Translations under genes and position numbers: made by a program | Notes under the pieces: model-generated | Databases searched by the model: none | The model's input: only the letters and a program-made list of their open reading frames with translations | What the model was told of the DNA's origin: nothing | In this document: positions 39,034-48,208 of the stretch, piece after piece | How positions within the stretch are numbered: the first letter of the stretch is position 1 | How the letters are laid out: each line of letters starts with the position of its first letter | NCBI RefSeq assembly: GCF_003323745.1 | Contig: NZ_QOIL01000002.1 | Location: 527,753-591,752, forward strand | Reading direction: 5' to 3' | Length of the DNA stretch: 64,000 nucleotides | Source: Sphaerisporangium album | Lineage (GTDB): Bacteria > Actinomycetota > Actinomycetes > Streptosporangiales > Streptosporangiaceae

Positions 39034-39171
39034 CCTCCCCGGCCTTCCCGGGCCGTTCCGCGGGGGACGCCGGACGCCATCGCCCGCAGGGCGTCCCCTG
39101 CTCCGCGTCCGCGCAGGTCAGGGGGCGGATACTGGAACCAGGACCACTTCGCCGGGCTCCTGGGGGTACCG

Positions 39172-40545
39172 ATGGCGATCGCGACGATCAACCCCGCGAC
39201 GGGGGAGACGCTCAAGACCTTCGAGCCGATGGACGACCACGAGCTTGACGAGCGGCTCGCGCTCGCGGCGGCCGCGTTCGAGGAGTACCGCGCGACGGGG
39301 TTCGCGCGGCGCGCGGAATGGATGCTGAGCGCCGCCCGCCTGCTCGACGAGGAGAGCGAGCAACTGGCGCGCCTCATGACCACCGAGATGGGCAAACCAC
39401 TGCCCCAGGCGCGGGCGGAGGCGGCCAAGTGCGTCCAGGGCATGCGCTTCTACGCCGAGCACGCCGAGGAGTTCCTGGCCACCGAGCCCGCCGACGCGGC
39501 CGCCGTGAAGGCCCGGCGCGCCGAGGTCCGGTACCAGCCGCTCGGGCCGGTGCTGGCGATCATGCCGTGGAACTTCCCGTGCTGGCAGGTGATCAGATTC
39601 GCCGCGCCCGCGCTGATGGCGGGCAACGTGGGCCTGCTGAAGCACGCCTCCAACGTGCCGCAGACCGCGCTGTACCTCGGCGAGCTGTTCGCCCGCGCGG
39701 GCTTCCCGGCCGGCTGCTTCCAGACCCTGCTCATCGAGTCCGGCCGCGTCGAGGGCGTGCTGCGGGACGGGCGGGTGGTCGCGGCCACGCTGACGGGCTC
39801 GGAGGCGGCGGGCGCCTCGGTGGCGTCCATCGCGGGCGGCGAGGTCAAGAAGACCGTACTCGAACTCGGGGGGTCCGACCCCTTTGTCGTGATGCCCTCC
39901 GCCGACGTCGCGGCGGCGGCCGAGACCGGTGTGACCGCGCGCGTCCAGAACAACGGCCAGTCCTGCATCGCCGCGAAGCGGTTCATCGTCCACGACGCGG
40001 TGTACGACGCGTTCACCGAGCGGTTCGTGGAGGGCATGCGGGCGCTGCGCCTCGGCGATCCGATGGACGAGACCACCGACGTCGGTCCCCTCGCCACCCA
40101 GCGGGGCCGCGACGACGTCGAGCGGCTCGTCGCCGACGCCGCCGGGCGGGGCGCCCATGTCCTGTGCGGGGGAGTGACGCCCTCCCGGACCGGCTGGTAC
40201 TTCGAGCCGACGGTGCTCACGGGCGTCGGCCCCGGCATGCGCATGTTCGAGGAGGAGGTCTTCGGCCCGGTCGCCCAGCTCTACCGCGTGAGCGACGCCG
40301 GCGAGGCGATCGCCCTCGCCAACGCGACCGGTTTCGGCCTCGGCTCCAACGTCTGGACCACCGACCCGGACGAGCGGGAGCGTTTCATCGGCGCGCTGGA
40401 GTCCGGCCTGGTCTTCGTCAACGGCATGGTCACGTCCTACCCCGAACTCCCCTTCGGGGGCGTGAAGCGCTCCGGCTACGGCCGTGAGCTGTCCGTCCAG
40501 GGAATCCGCGAGTTCTGCAACGTCAAGACCGTCTGGGTGGGCTGA
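39172..40545 (+). CDS. gabD: succinate-semialdehyde dehydrogenase (NADP-type)
   Basis: This 457-residue aldehyde dehydrogenase has the catalytic Cys265 in NNGQSCIAAKR and the general base Glu231 in VLELGGSDPFVV. The motif MPWNFPCWQVIRF near residue 123 and the SCIAAKRF loop are typical of the succinate-semialdehyde branch, which oxidises succinate semialdehyde to succinate in the GABA shunt or related routes. The cofactor preference cannot be read directly. It is the first of two same-direction genes; an SDR follows after 88 bp. The symbol gabD is by family similarity. Confidence 0.85.
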   Translation: MAIATINPATGETLKTFEPMDDHELDERLALAAAAFEEYRATGFARRAEWMLSAARLLDEESEQLARLMTTEMGKPLPQARAEAAKCVQGMRFYAEHAEEFLATEPADAAAVKARRAEVRYQPLGPVLAIMPWNFPCWQVIRFAAPALMAGNVGLLKHASNVPQTALYLGELFARAGFPAGCFQTLLIESGRVEGVLRDGRVVAATLTGSEAAGASVASIAGGEVKKTVLELGGSDPFVVMPSADVAAAAETGVTARVQNNGQSCIAAKRFIVHDAVYDAFTERFVEGMRALRLGDPMDETTDVGPLATQRGRDDVERLVADAAGRGAHVLCGGVTPSRTGWYFEPTVLTGVGPGMRMFEEEVFGPVAQLYRVSDAGEAIALANATGFGLGSNVWTTDPDERERFIGALESGLVFVNGMVTSYPELPFGGVKRSGYGRELSVQGIREFCNVKTVWVG

Positions 40546-40633
40546 GACGCGGGACGGCCGCGTCCCCCTGAGATCGGCTTCGCCCCGGGCGGATGGTTGA
40601 ATGCCCGGGAGTCGAGCGAAGGGCGGTGTCGGC

Positions 40634-41380
40634 GTGGACGGTCTGGTCGCGGGGCGGACGGCGTTGGTCACGGGGGCGGGACAGGGCATCGGGCTGGCCA
40701 TCGCGCGCCTGCTGCGGGAGCACGGGGCGAACGTGGTGGTCACCGATGTGGACGCCGGGCTCGCGGAGGCCGCCGCCGGTGACCTGGGCGGCGAGGAGGG
40801 CCGGGTGTCCTCCATCGGGTGCGACGTCACCGACGAGGACTCCGTGGAGGCGGCCGTGGCCCACGCGGTCGAGCGGTTCGGCGCGCTGGACGTCATGGTG
40901 AACAACGCGGGGATCACCCGGGACTCCACCCTCGGCAAGATGAGCCTCGGCGACTTCGAGGCGGTGGTCGACGTCCACCTGAAGGGGACGTGGCTGGGGG
41001 TGCGGGCGGCGGCGAGGGTGATGCGGGAGGCGCGGTCGGGGTCGATCATCAACATCTCCTCCCTATCCGGCAAGTCAGGAAATTTCGGGCAGACCAACTA
41101 CAGCGCCGCCAAGGCGGGCATCGTCGGGCTCACGAAGGCGGCCGCCAAGGAGCTCGGCCCGCGCGGCGTCCGGGTCAACGCCGTGCAGCCCGGGTTGATC
41201 CGTACCGCCATGACCGCCGCCATGCCCTCCGACGTCTTCGCCGCCCGGGAGGCCGACATCCCGATGCGCCGGGCGGGCGAGCCGCGCGAGGTGGCGGGCG
41301 CGGTGCTGTTCCTGGCCTCCGACCTGGCGAGCTACATGACGGGCGCCGTGCTGGAAGTGGGCGGCGGGCGCCTCATGTAG
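40634..41380 (+). CDS. SDR-family oxidoreductase (FabG-like)
   Basis: This 248-residue classical short-chain dehydrogenase has the cofactor loop TGAGQGIG at residues 13-20, NNAG at 90-93 and the catalytic Ser143-Tyr156-Lys160 triad. It resembles 3-oxoacyl-ACP reductases in length and motifs (PG-x-I-x-T near NAVQPGLIRTAM), but many such enzymes act on other ketones or alcohols. The GTG is chosen because the fold begins there; an upstream ATG at 40601 adds 11 residues and is possible. Its 3' end overlaps the convergent STAS gene by 8 bp. Confidence 0.88.
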   Translation: MDGLVAGRTALVTGAGQGIGLAIARLLREHGANVVVTDVDAGLAEAAAGDLGGEEGRVSSIGCDVTDEDSVEAAVAHAVERFGALDVMVNNAGITRDSTLGKMSLGDFEAVVDVHLKGTWLGVRAAARVMREARSGSIINISSLSGKSGNFGQTNYSAAKAGIVGLTKAAAKELGPRGVRVNAVQPGLIRTAMTAAMPSDVFAAREADIPMRRAGEPREVAGAVLFLASDLASYMTGAVLEVGGGRLM

Positions 41381-41813
41381 CGGCGGGTTCCCCGCCGGGC
41401 GGGACGATCTCGGAGGAGAGGACGATCTCCGGAAGCGGCGGGGCGGCGGGGGCGTCCCGGACGGCGTCCTCGGCGGTCGGGTGGATGTCGAAGACGTTCC
41501 GCAGCCCCGTGATGGTCAGCACGCGCAGGACCCCGCCGTGGACGCCGCTGAGAGAGAACGGGCGGCCGGCGCTCTGGGCGGTGCGCAGCGTCGCGATGAG
41601 CTCGCTCAGCCCCACCGAGTCGCAGAAGGACACCTCATCGAGATCCAGGACGAACGCGACGCCGGGTGGGGACGCCCAGACGGGGTCGAGGCCGGATCTC
41701 AGGACCGGCGCCGTGGTGTAGTCCAGCTCGCCGTGCGCGCGGACCACGAGCACGCCGTCCTGTGTGTCGCACGAGATCGTGAGGCCCGGTCGCGGGTCTG
41801 CCTCGAACTGCAT
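41373..41813 (-). CDS. STAS-domain anti-sigma factor antagonist
   Basis: This 146-residue STAS protein (SpoIIAA/RsbV type) has the domain at about residues 8-115. The phosphorylatable serine lies in the motif DSVGLSEL near residue 65, preceded by FVLDLDEVSFC. A charged, proline-rich tail of about 30 residues follows. Such proteins release sigma factors by binding unphosphorylated anti-sigma kinases. The ATG has GAAGGAG 5 bases upstream. An RsbW-like ATPase lies at 53958, but no kinase adjoins this gene. Confidence 0.88.
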   Translation of the reverse strand: MQFEADPRPGLTISCDTQDGVLVVRAHGELDYTTAPVLRSGLDPVWASPPGVAFVLDLDEVSFCDSVGLSELIATLRTAQSAGRPFSLSGVHGGVLRVLTITGLRNVFDIHPTAEDAVRDAPAAPPLPEIVLSSEIVPPGGEPAAT

Positions 41814-41949
41814 GTCAGCTCCTTCGGCCTGCGGGGTTCAGGGCAGGCGTGACTCCCTTCCTACCAGTTATCCCGCACGCCTAACGCCGCCGCGTACCCC
41901 CGCGGCCGTGGGAGCGTTTACAGGAACCCGCATTACGTCAGGAGCCGGG

Positions 41950-42825
41950 TCACTCCTTGACCGCGCCGGTGAGGCCGGTGACGAAGTAGCGCTGGAGGGC
42001 GGCGAACAGGAGGATCACCGGCACGACGATGATCAGCGAGCCCGCCATGATCTCGTTGTAGTGCGTCACGGTGCCGTTGGCGAGGGACTCCAGGGCCAGG
42101 GGCAGCGTGTAGCGGGACTCCTCGTTGAGCGAGACCCGCGTCAGCACGTACTCGTTCCACGTCGGGACGGCGGTGAGCACCCCCACGGTGATCAGCGTCG
42201 GCCTGGCCAGCGGCAGGTACACGCGCCAGAAGATGCGCGGCTCGCCGGCGCCGTCGACGCGGGCGGCGTCGCGCATCTCCTTGGGCACCGTCCGGAAGGC
42301 GTTGGTCAGCAGCAGGACGGCGAGCGGCGCGGTCCCGTTGACGAAGGGCAGCACCAGGCCGACGTGCGTGCCGAGCAGGCCTAGCTTGTCCTCCAGGATG
42401 ACCACCGGCAGCAGGACGGTGATGCCCGGGACGAAGAGCAGGGCGACGAAGAACCACAGCAGCAGGCGGCGGCCGGGGAAGTCCAGCACGGCGAAGGCGT
42501 AGGAGGCGAGGCTGTAGACGGCGAGGACTCCGAACACGGTGAGGCCGGTGACCAGGAGGCTGTTGAGGAAGTAGTCGAAGAACCGCAGCCGTCCCCACGT
42601 CCGCGCCAGCGTCTCCAGGGTGGGGTGCGCGGGCACCAGGTGGCCGCCGGCGAGGATCTCGGCGCCGTCCTTGAACGCCCCGGACACCATCCAGAGGAAC
42701 GGGTACAGGCTGATGATCGCGTACAGGGCGAGCGCCGGGTAGGCGAGCAGGAGCCTGAGCGGGCGCGGGCGGGGCGCCCCGGAGCCGCCGGGGCTCGGGG
42801 CGGGGGACGCCGGAGAGGGGATCAC
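41950..42825 (-). CDS. sugar ABC transporter permease (MalG-like)
   Basis: This 291-residue CUT1 permease has about six membrane helices, beginning LLLAYPALALYAIISLYPFL, and an EAA-type loop DAARVDGAGEPRIFWRVYLP. The C-terminal YFVTGLTGAVKE is characteristic of MalG-type subunits. It is the last gene of a three-gene importer operon (binding lipoprotein, permease, permease) and overlaps the previous stop by 4 bp, GTG on TGA. The open frame extends far into other genes on the same strand, but only this part is real. Substrate is unknown. Confidence 0.92.
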   Translation of the reverse strand: MIPSPASPAPSPGGSGAPRPRPLRLLLAYPALALYAIISLYPFLWMVSGAFKDGAEILAGGHLVPAHPTLETLARTWGRLRFFDYFLNSLLVTGLTVFGVLAVYSLASYAFAVLDFPGRRLLLWFFVALLFVPGITVLLPVVILEDKLGLLGTHVGLVLPFVNGTAPLAVLLLTNAFRTVPKEMRDAARVDGAGEPRIFWRVYLPLARPTLITVGVLTAVPTWNEYVLTRVSLNEESRYTLPLALESLANGTVTHYNEIMAGSLIIVVPVILLFAALQRYFVTGLTGAVKE

Positions 42826-43847
42826 CTGGTGCTCCTCAGCGTGCGGCCGTTGGCCAGGGCGAGCAGGAGGGCGGCGACGAAGATCATCCAGCCGAGTGCG
42901 CTGGCCAGGCCGAGCGTGGGGGACAGGCCCTTGAAGAAGGCCAGGTGGTAGGCCTGGAGCCCGACGACGTCGGTGTGCCCGGCGGGGCCGCCGTCGGTCA
43001 TGATGAGGAAGATCTGGAACCCCTGGGTCGAGTCGCGCACGCCGAGCAGCAGGATCGCCGTGGTGATCGGGCGCAGCAGCGGCCACACGATGTGCCGTAC
43101 GGTCCGGACGCTCCCCGCGCCATCGATGCGCGCGGCCTCCAGCACGTTGGGGTTGATCGACTGGAGCCCGGCCAGGTACAGCAGCGTCGCGACCGGCACG
43201 GCCGTCCAGATCATGATCACGATGAGGGTGGGCAGCGCGGTCGCCGGGTCGGCCAGGAAGCCCTGGGGGCGGGCCAGCGAGCCGAGCCCGGTCGTGCGCA
43301 GCAGGAAGTTCACCGGCCCCTCGGGCTCCAGCACGTACCGCCAGGCGTAGTAGACCGCGATCCCCGAGGTGACGTACGGCAGGAAGTACACCGACCTGAG
43401 CAGACCGCGCAGCCGCTGGATCGACGACAGCAGCACGGCCAGCGGCAGGGCGACGGCGACCGTCCCGAGCGGCACGGCGATCATGACGACGAGCGTGTTC
43501 AGCGCGGCGCGCCGCAGGTCCGGGCCCAGGGTCGGGTCCTGGTACAGCAGGTCGAGGTAGTTGCGGACGCCGACCCACTCCCAGTCCGCCGTGAAGCCGT
43601 TCCACTTGGCGAAGCTGAGCGAGAAGCCGTAGACGATGGTGTAGAGGCCCATCACCAGGAACAGCACCACGGCCGGGGCCACGAAGGCGTACCCGGTCAG
43701 CCACCGCGCCCGGCGCCGCCGTCCGGGCTCGCTCGCGTCGCGCCCTCCGGACGCGGGCCTCCGGGCGCCGGACGCGCGCGTCCGGAGGCCGCGGTCGTGG
43801 GGTGCGGTGGACCGGCCCGAAGGCGCGGCCGGTTGGGTCGCGGACAT
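42822..43847 (-). CDS. sugar ABC transporter permease (MalF-like)
   Basis: This 341-residue CUT1 permease has an unusually long Arg/Ser/Pro-rich cytosolic N-terminus (about 45 residues) before the first helix (YAFVAPAVVLFLVMGL-like). The EAA loop is EAARIDGAGSVRTVRHIVWP. It follows the lipoprotein gene by 3 bp and overlaps the next permease gene by 4 bp, a tightly packed operon. Confidence 0.92.
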   Translation of the reverse strand: MSATQPAAPSGRSTAPHDRGLRTRASGARRPASGGRDASEPGRRRRARWLTGYAFVAPAVVLFLVMGLYTIVYGFSLSFAKWNGFTADWEWVGVRNYLDLLYQDPTLGPDLRRAALNTLVVMIAVPLGTVAVALPLAVLLSSIQRLRGLLRSVYFLPYVTSGIAVYYAWRYVLEPEGPVNFLLRTTGLGSLARPQGFLADPATALPTLIVIMIWTAVPVATLLYLAGLQSINPNVLEAARIDGAGSVRTVRHIVWPLLRPITTAILLLGVRDSTQGFQIFLIMTDGGPAGHTDVVGLQAYHLAFFKGLSPTLGLASALGWMIFVAALLLALANGRTLRSTR

Positions 43848-43850
43848 CTC

Positions 43851-45239
43851 CTACGAGGACACCTTCCACATGGCCGCGAGCACCGCGTCGAGCTGGGCGC
43901 CGGTCTGGGCGGGATCGCTCTCCTTGAGCGGCGACAGCTTGAGCAGGGCGGGCCCCATCTTGGCGTCGTCGAAGCCCGGAGGGCGGAAGGAGGTCGCGGC
44001 GAAGTCGAACGTGTTCTCCGGCGGCCCGGTGAAGTACTTCTGCAGGGCGGCGAGGTCGGAGCCGATCAGCGCCTCTGCCTGGGTTCCGAGGTCGGTGGCG
44101 GGCAGGTCGAGCGACCCCTTGGCGAAGACGCCCGCGCCCTCGGGGGAGGTCAGGAAGTCCACCCACTTCACGGCGGCGTCCTTGTCGCCGGTGGTCGCGG
44201 TGACCGACAGGCCGGTCAGGGCGAGCGGGGCCAGGCGCAGGTCGCTGATCTTCCCGCCGGTCGGCGGCGGGATGGGGAAGGTGAGGACGTTCTTCGGGTC
44301 CATGCCGTTCTGCGACAGGAAGGCCAGGGTGAAGGTGCCGCCCACGTCGAACGCCGACTTGCCCTGCGCGAAGGCGATGTCGGCGTCGTCGATGCCGAGG
44401 GCCGTCGCGCCCGGCGTCCAGTACGGCGTCAACTGACCGTACAGCTCCAGCGTCTTGACGCCGTCGGGGGAGGCGAACCCCTGTGTCGTCCCCTTGCCGA
44501 ACAGTGCCTCGTACCGCTCCTTGCCGAGGTAGGCGTAGGCGAGCTGCACGTAGATCCAGTTGTAGCCGGTCTGGCTGACCTTCAGGCCGAGGGACAGGCC
44601 GCCCTGCTTGGGGTCGGCCTTGGTGGTGGCCTTCAGGTGGTCGACGAACTCCTCCCACGTCTTCGGTGGGGTCGCCGGGTCCAGCCCGGCGGCCTGCATC
44701 TTCTGCCGGTTCGCGTACACGATTCCGAACGTGCCGGCCGTGAAGGGGACGCTGAAGAGGTTGCCGACCTTGGCGGGCTTGAGCTCGGTGATCTGCCGCT
44801 GCCGTTCGGCGGTGACCAGCCCGGCCTCGCGGGTGGTCGGCAGGAAGCGGGCGAGCTTGGACGCCGGGAAGTCACCGGCCAGGTCCGCCAGCAGGCCCGC
44901 GCCGCCGATGCGGAAGTCCTCGCCGCCGGCGTGCACCTCCAGCACGTCGGGCAGGTTCTTGGTCTGCGCCGCGCTCTGGATCTTGGCGGTGAAGGCGTCG
45001 TCCGGTGTGATCGCCTCGACCTTCACCGTGATGCCGCTGCTCGTGCGGAACTTCTCGGCGGCCTGTTGCAGCGCGGCGAGGTGGGTCCGCTTGAACGTCC
45101 ACATGGTGAGGCTCTTGGCGCCGCCGTCCCCGGACTTCGCGTCGCCGCCCGAGCCCCCGCACGCGGTGGCGAGGGCCAGCAGCAGACCGGCGACGGCCGC
45201 GGTCACGCGATGGGTGGTTCTCGATCCGGCTCGTGCCAC
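43851..45239 (-). CDS. sugar-binding lipoprotein of the second ABC importer
   Basis: This 462-residue SBP_bac_1-type binding lipoprotein has a signal with the lipobox LALATACGG (Cys near residue 26). The GTG at 45239 is chosen because GGGAGG lies 5 bases upstream and the signal peptide begins there; the open frame continues about 20 codons further. The operon has no glycosidase, so the substrate cannot be named; a monosaccharide, disaccharide or glycerol-phosphate-like solute is possible. It is divergent from, and probably controlled by, the LacI gene at 45486 reading toward it. Confidence 0.9.
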   Translation of the reverse strand: MARAGSRTTHRVTAAVAGLLLALATACGGSGGDAKSGDGGAKSLTMWTFKRTHLAALQQAAEKFRTSSGITVKVEAITPDDAFTAKIQSAAQTKNLPDVLEVHAGGEDFRIGGAGLLADLAGDFPASKLARFLPTTREAGLVTAERQRQITELKPAKVGNLFSVPFTAGTFGIVYANRQKMQAAGLDPATPPKTWEEFVDHLKATTKADPKQGGLSLGLKVSQTGYNWIYVQLAYAYLGKERYEALFGKGTTQGFASPDGVKTLELYGQLTPYWTPGATALGIDDADIAFAQGKSAFDVGGTFTLAFLSQNGMDPKNVLTFPIPPPTGGKISDLRLAPLALTGLSVTATTGDKDAAVKWVDFLTSPEGAGVFAKGSLDLPATDLGTQAEALIGSDLAALQKYFTGPPENTFDFAATSFRPPGFDDAKMGPALLKLSPLKESDPAQTGAQLDAVLAAMWKVSS

Positions 45240-45437
45240 GCGGACCTCCCGTTCCGGTGCGATGCGCTCGCCCTGTAGGGAAATGGCAGGACAAGCCATA
45301 GCAAATCGTTAAGACTGACCTTGAAAATACGCCTGGGACGATCGAAGTCAATGGGGCGCGAGGTAACGGGACGGCCGCATCACAACGCCGCAGGTGCCGA
45401 TGTGCGACAGAGACGTGCGGGACGCGTCAGCCCGGCC

Positions 45438-45509
45438 GGCGGCGCACCAGGCCGGAGCGGCGGCGCACCAGGCGCGCTGAACGGGTCAGGCGGATTGGCG
45501 GCGCACCAG
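45438..45509. repeat. three GGCGGCGCACCAG copies at the end of a LacI gene
   Basis: Perfect 13-mers lie at 45438-45450, 45459-45471 and 45497-45509. On the minus strand the first is the coding end of the LacI gene (CTGGTGCGCCGCC, encoding LVRR), and the other two lie past its stop. They look like tandem duplication of the gene's final codons. Confidence 0.8.
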
Positions 45510-46496
45510 CCGCGCCGGGACGATCGTCTCCGAGGACGGGCCCGTCATCGCGCCCGAGAGCCGGTCGAGCAGGATGCGCCCGCACGCCTGGCCGATCCTC
45601 CTCGCGGGGTTGGCCATCGTCGTGAGCTGCGGTGAGACCAGCGTCGCCGCCTCGATGTCGTCGAACCCCATGATGGCGAGGTCGCCCGGCACGTCGAGCC
45701 CGCGCTGCCGGGCCGCGTCCAGCGCGCCGATCGCCATGACGTCGTTCGCGCACAGCACCGCGCGCGGCGGACGGGGCAGGTCGAGCAGTCGCAGCGTGCC
45801 CGCCAGGCCCCCCGCACGGCTGAACTGCGTGTGCACGATGAGGCTCGGCTCGGGCGGAAGGCCGCGGCGGGCCAGCGTCGCCAGGTGGCCGGTGACCCGC
45901 TCGGCCGCCGGGCCCTCCGCCTGGGGGCCGCAGACGAAGCCGATGCGGTCGTAGCCCTGGTCGAGCAGGTAGCCGGTCGCCTCGGCCGCGCCGCCCTCGT
46001 CGTCGCTGTGCACCAGGTCCACCCCCGGCTGGACGAGCCTGCCGCCGAGCCGCACCACCGGGATGCCCATGTCGATGGGGTGCCTCAGGTCGTCGGCGTG
46101 GGTGTGGAAGACGGCGAACGCGATGCCGTCCACCTGCCGGGCGATCATCTGCTCCAGCGCGGAACGCTCCAGCTCGCGCATGCCGTCGGTGTTGGTGATG
46201 ATCTCGTGGTACCCGGCCGGGCCGAGCACGTCCTGCACCCCGCGGGCGAGCACCGGATAGAACGGGTTGGTGATGTCCGGGATGATCAGCCCGATCGTCT
46301 GGCTCCTGGCCGTGCGCAGGCCCCGGGCCAGGACGTTCGGACGGTACCCGAGCTGCTCGATGGCGTCGAGGACGCGCTTGCGCGTCGCGGCCGACACCGG
46401 CCGGTGCCCGTTGAGCGTGTGGGACACGGTCGTCGCGCTGACCCCCGCCAGCTCGGCGACCCTCCCGATGCTGGGCCGATGGCCGCGGGAAGGCAC
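45486..46496 (-). CDS. LacI-family regulator of the second sugar importer
   Basis: This 336-residue regulator has the N-terminal LacI helix-turn-helix VAELAGVSATTVSHTLNGHRPVS, with the hinge region, and a sugar-binding domain containing GLIIPDITNPFYP and MGFDDIEAATLVSPQLTT. It is distinct from the two paralogues at 4.2 and 15 kb. The GTG start has a perfect AAGGAGGT Shine-Dalgarno. It is upstream of the importer operon on the same strand, the usual local-repressor arrangement. The inducer is unknown. The last codons are repeated downstream of the stop (see repeats). Confidence 0.92.
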   Translation of the reverse strand: MPSRGHRPSIGRVAELAGVSATTVSHTLNGHRPVSAATRKRVLDAIEQLGYRPNVLARGLRTARSQTIGLIIPDITNPFYPVLARGVQDVLGPAGYHEIITNTDGMRELERSALEQMIARQVDGIAFAVFHTHADDLRHPIDMGIPVVRLGGRLVQPGVDLVHSDDEGGAAEATGYLLDQGYDRIGFVCGPQAEGPAAERVTGHLATLARRGLPPEPSLIVHTQFSRAGGLAGTLRLLDLPRPPRAVLCANDVMAIGALDAARQRGLDVPGDLAIMGFDDIEAATLVSPQLTTMANPARRIGQACGRILLDRLSGAMTGPSSETIVPARLVRRQSA

Positions 46497-46734
46497 GGGT
46501 GACCTCCTTCACCGGCTTCACCGGCCACCGCGCACGGCGAAGCCACCACGAGATCGTACCGCGCCGAACCATCAGTCTTCCGGCGTGCCTCGCGGGCCCT
46601 GGCCGGGCCGCCGATGCCTCGGCCGCCGGGCCCGCAGGCCCGGTTCGCGCCCGCCGGGACTCCCAGGCGCGGTCCGCCGAAACTTGATGATCACCGTCCG
46701 CATGCGCGTCTTCGTATCAGGGCAGAGATCACCT

Positions 46735-46766
46735 GCGGGGCGACGGACGGCTTCCGGTCGCCCCGC
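46735..46766 (+). promoter_or_regulatory. hairpin in the leader of the DUF2243 gene
   Basis: A perfect 10-bp stem (GCGGGGCGAC at 46735-46744, GTCGCCCCGC at 46757-46766) with a 12-base loop ends 21 bp before the ATG at 46788. It may act as a leader regulator or a terminator of an upstream transcript. A shorter hairpin (CCGGGCC-cgca-GGCCCGG, 46626-46643) lies nearer the LacI gene. Confidence 0.4.
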
Positions 46767-46787
46767 CTCGGGGGACAGGGGGTGACG

Positions 46788-47351
46788 ATGGCGCACAGGC
46801 CGTCCGCGAACGGCGGCGAACGGAAGGGGGTCGCCCTTCCCGGGATCGTCCTCGGCGTGGGGCTCGGCGGCTTCGTCGACGGCATCCTGCTGCACCAGGT
46901 GCTCCAGTGGCACCACATGCTGAGCAGCACGGACACCGACAACATCGGGGTGAGGTTCTACTCGCCGGACACCGTCCCGGGCCTGCGGATGAACACCCTG
47001 TGGGACGGGCTGTTCCACGTCGTCACCTGGCTCGCCGTGCTCGCCGGCCTCGGCCTGCTGTACTCGCGCGTCACCCACTCGCGCGGCCGGGTCTGGCGGT
47101 CGCGGGCGCTGTGGGGGTGGGGCCTGGTCGGCTGGGGGCTGTTCAACCTGGTCGAGGGCATCCTCGACCATCAGATCCTGGGCATCCACCACGTGCGCAC
47201 GGGGCCGTACCAGGGCTGGTGGGACGCCGGGTTCCTCATCCTCGGCGCCCTGCTGGTCGCGGGAGGGTGGCTGCTCCAGCGCGGGGCCCCGCCACTCGGC
47301 CTGTGCGAGAACGCCCGGGCGTCGGCCTCTTCGTCCGCCTTCGAGGGGTAG
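46788..47351 (+). CDS. DUF2243 membrane protein
   Basis: This 187-residue membrane protein has about four helices (first GVALPGIVLGVGLGGFVDGI). Conserved histidines, DGILLHQVLQWHHML, VEGILDHQILGIHHV and DGLFHVVTWL, suggest metal or heme binding. Members of DUF2243 are regularly paired with CtaG-like proteins in actinobacteria and rhizobia, and are presumed to help cytochrome oxidase assembly or copper handling. Here the CtaG-like gene starts 5 bp after the stop. The exact function is not established. Confidence 0.88.
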   Translation: MAHRPSANGGERKGVALPGIVLGVGLGGFVDGILLHQVLQWHHMLSSTDTDNIGVRFYSPDTVPGLRMNTLWDGLFHVVTWLAVLAGLGLLYSRVTHSRGRVWRSRALWGWGLVGWGLFNLVEGILDHQILGIHHVRTGPYQGWWDAGFLILGALLVAGGWLLQRGAPPLGLCENARASASSSAFEG

Positions 47352-47355
47352 CACC

Positions 47356-48168
47356 GTGCACGGGTCGCACGACGGCGGCTGGGCGTGGGCACCGGCGCAC
47401 GCGCACGGGGGCGGCTGGATGTGGGCGCCGGTCTGTGCCGTTGTGGCGATGCTCGCCGCCTACCTCCTGGCCGCCTCGGCCCGGCGGCGCGAGGCGCGCG
47501 GTTGGAGCGGGTGGCGCACGGCGGCCTTCGCGACCGGCGCGGCGCTGCTCGCGGCGGGGCTGTCGCCCCCGGTGGCCGCGCTCGGCGGGCACGACCTGCG
47601 CGGGCACATGCTCCAGCACCTGCTGATCGGCATGCTGGCTCCCGTCGGCCTGGTGCTCGGGGCTCCCGTGACCCTGCTCTTCAGGACGCTCGCGTTCCCG
47701 GGCAGGCGCGCCCTGGGCCGGGCGCTGGCGAGCCGCCCCGCGCACGTCCTCGCCGACCCGTGGGTGGCGCTCGTCCTCAGCGTGGGCGGCATGGCGGTCC
47801 TGTACTGCACCCCGCTGTACCACCTCGTGACCGGGGACCCGGTCCTCCACCATCTGCCGCACGCCCACTTCCTGCTCGCCGGGTGCCTGTTCGCCTGGGT
47901 CGTCGCGGGCCCCGACCCGGCGCCGCGCCGTCCCACGGTGCCGCACCGCCTGGTCGTCCTCGGCGTGGCCGTGGCCGCGCACGCCACGGTGTCGCAGCTC
48001 ATGTACGCGGGGCTCCTCACCGGCCTCACGGTTCCCGCCGACGAGCTGCGCGGCGCCGCCGAGATCATGTACTACGGCGGGGACGCCGCCGAGCTGCTGC
48101 TGGCGTTGGCCATGGTCACCACCTGGAGACCGGTGAGGCGCCGCGTCCTGGCGCCGCGGGCGTCCTGA
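47356..48168 (+). CDS. ctaG: CtaG-like cytochrome c oxidase assembly protein (caa3 type)
   Basis: This 270-residue membrane protein has about seven helices and a His-rich start (HGSHDGGWAWAPAHAHGGGW). Conserved elements include HDLRGHMLQHLLIGMLAPVGLVLG near residue 77 and HHLPHAHFLLAG near 160. Family members help assemble the heme-copper oxidase, probably delivering copper. The GTG is the only start compatible with the gene's tight 4-bp spacing to DUF2243. The downstream isochorismatase is 41 bp away. Confidence 0.88.
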   Translation: MHGSHDGGWAWAPAHAHGGGWMWAPVCAVVAMLAAYLLAASARRREARGWSGWRTAAFATGAALLAAGLSPPVAALGGHDLRGHMLQHLLIGMLAPVGLVLGAPVTLLFRTLAFPGRRALGRALASRPAHVLADPWVALVLSVGGMAVLYCTPLYHLVTGDPVLHHLPHAHFLLAGCLFAWVVAGPDPAPRRPTVPHRLVVLGVAVAAHATVSQLMYAGLLTGLTVPADELRGAAEIMYYGGDAAELLLALAMVTTWRPVRRRVLAPRAS

Positions 48169-48208
48169 AGGCTGGAGTCTCCTGGGGCCGGGTGGGCATG
48201 GGTGACAT

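Noticed and set aside
41950..44658. A 902-codon minus-strand frame covering the second importer operon
   Set aside because: Only its last 291 codons (MalG-like permease) are real; the rest reads the other genes out of frame.
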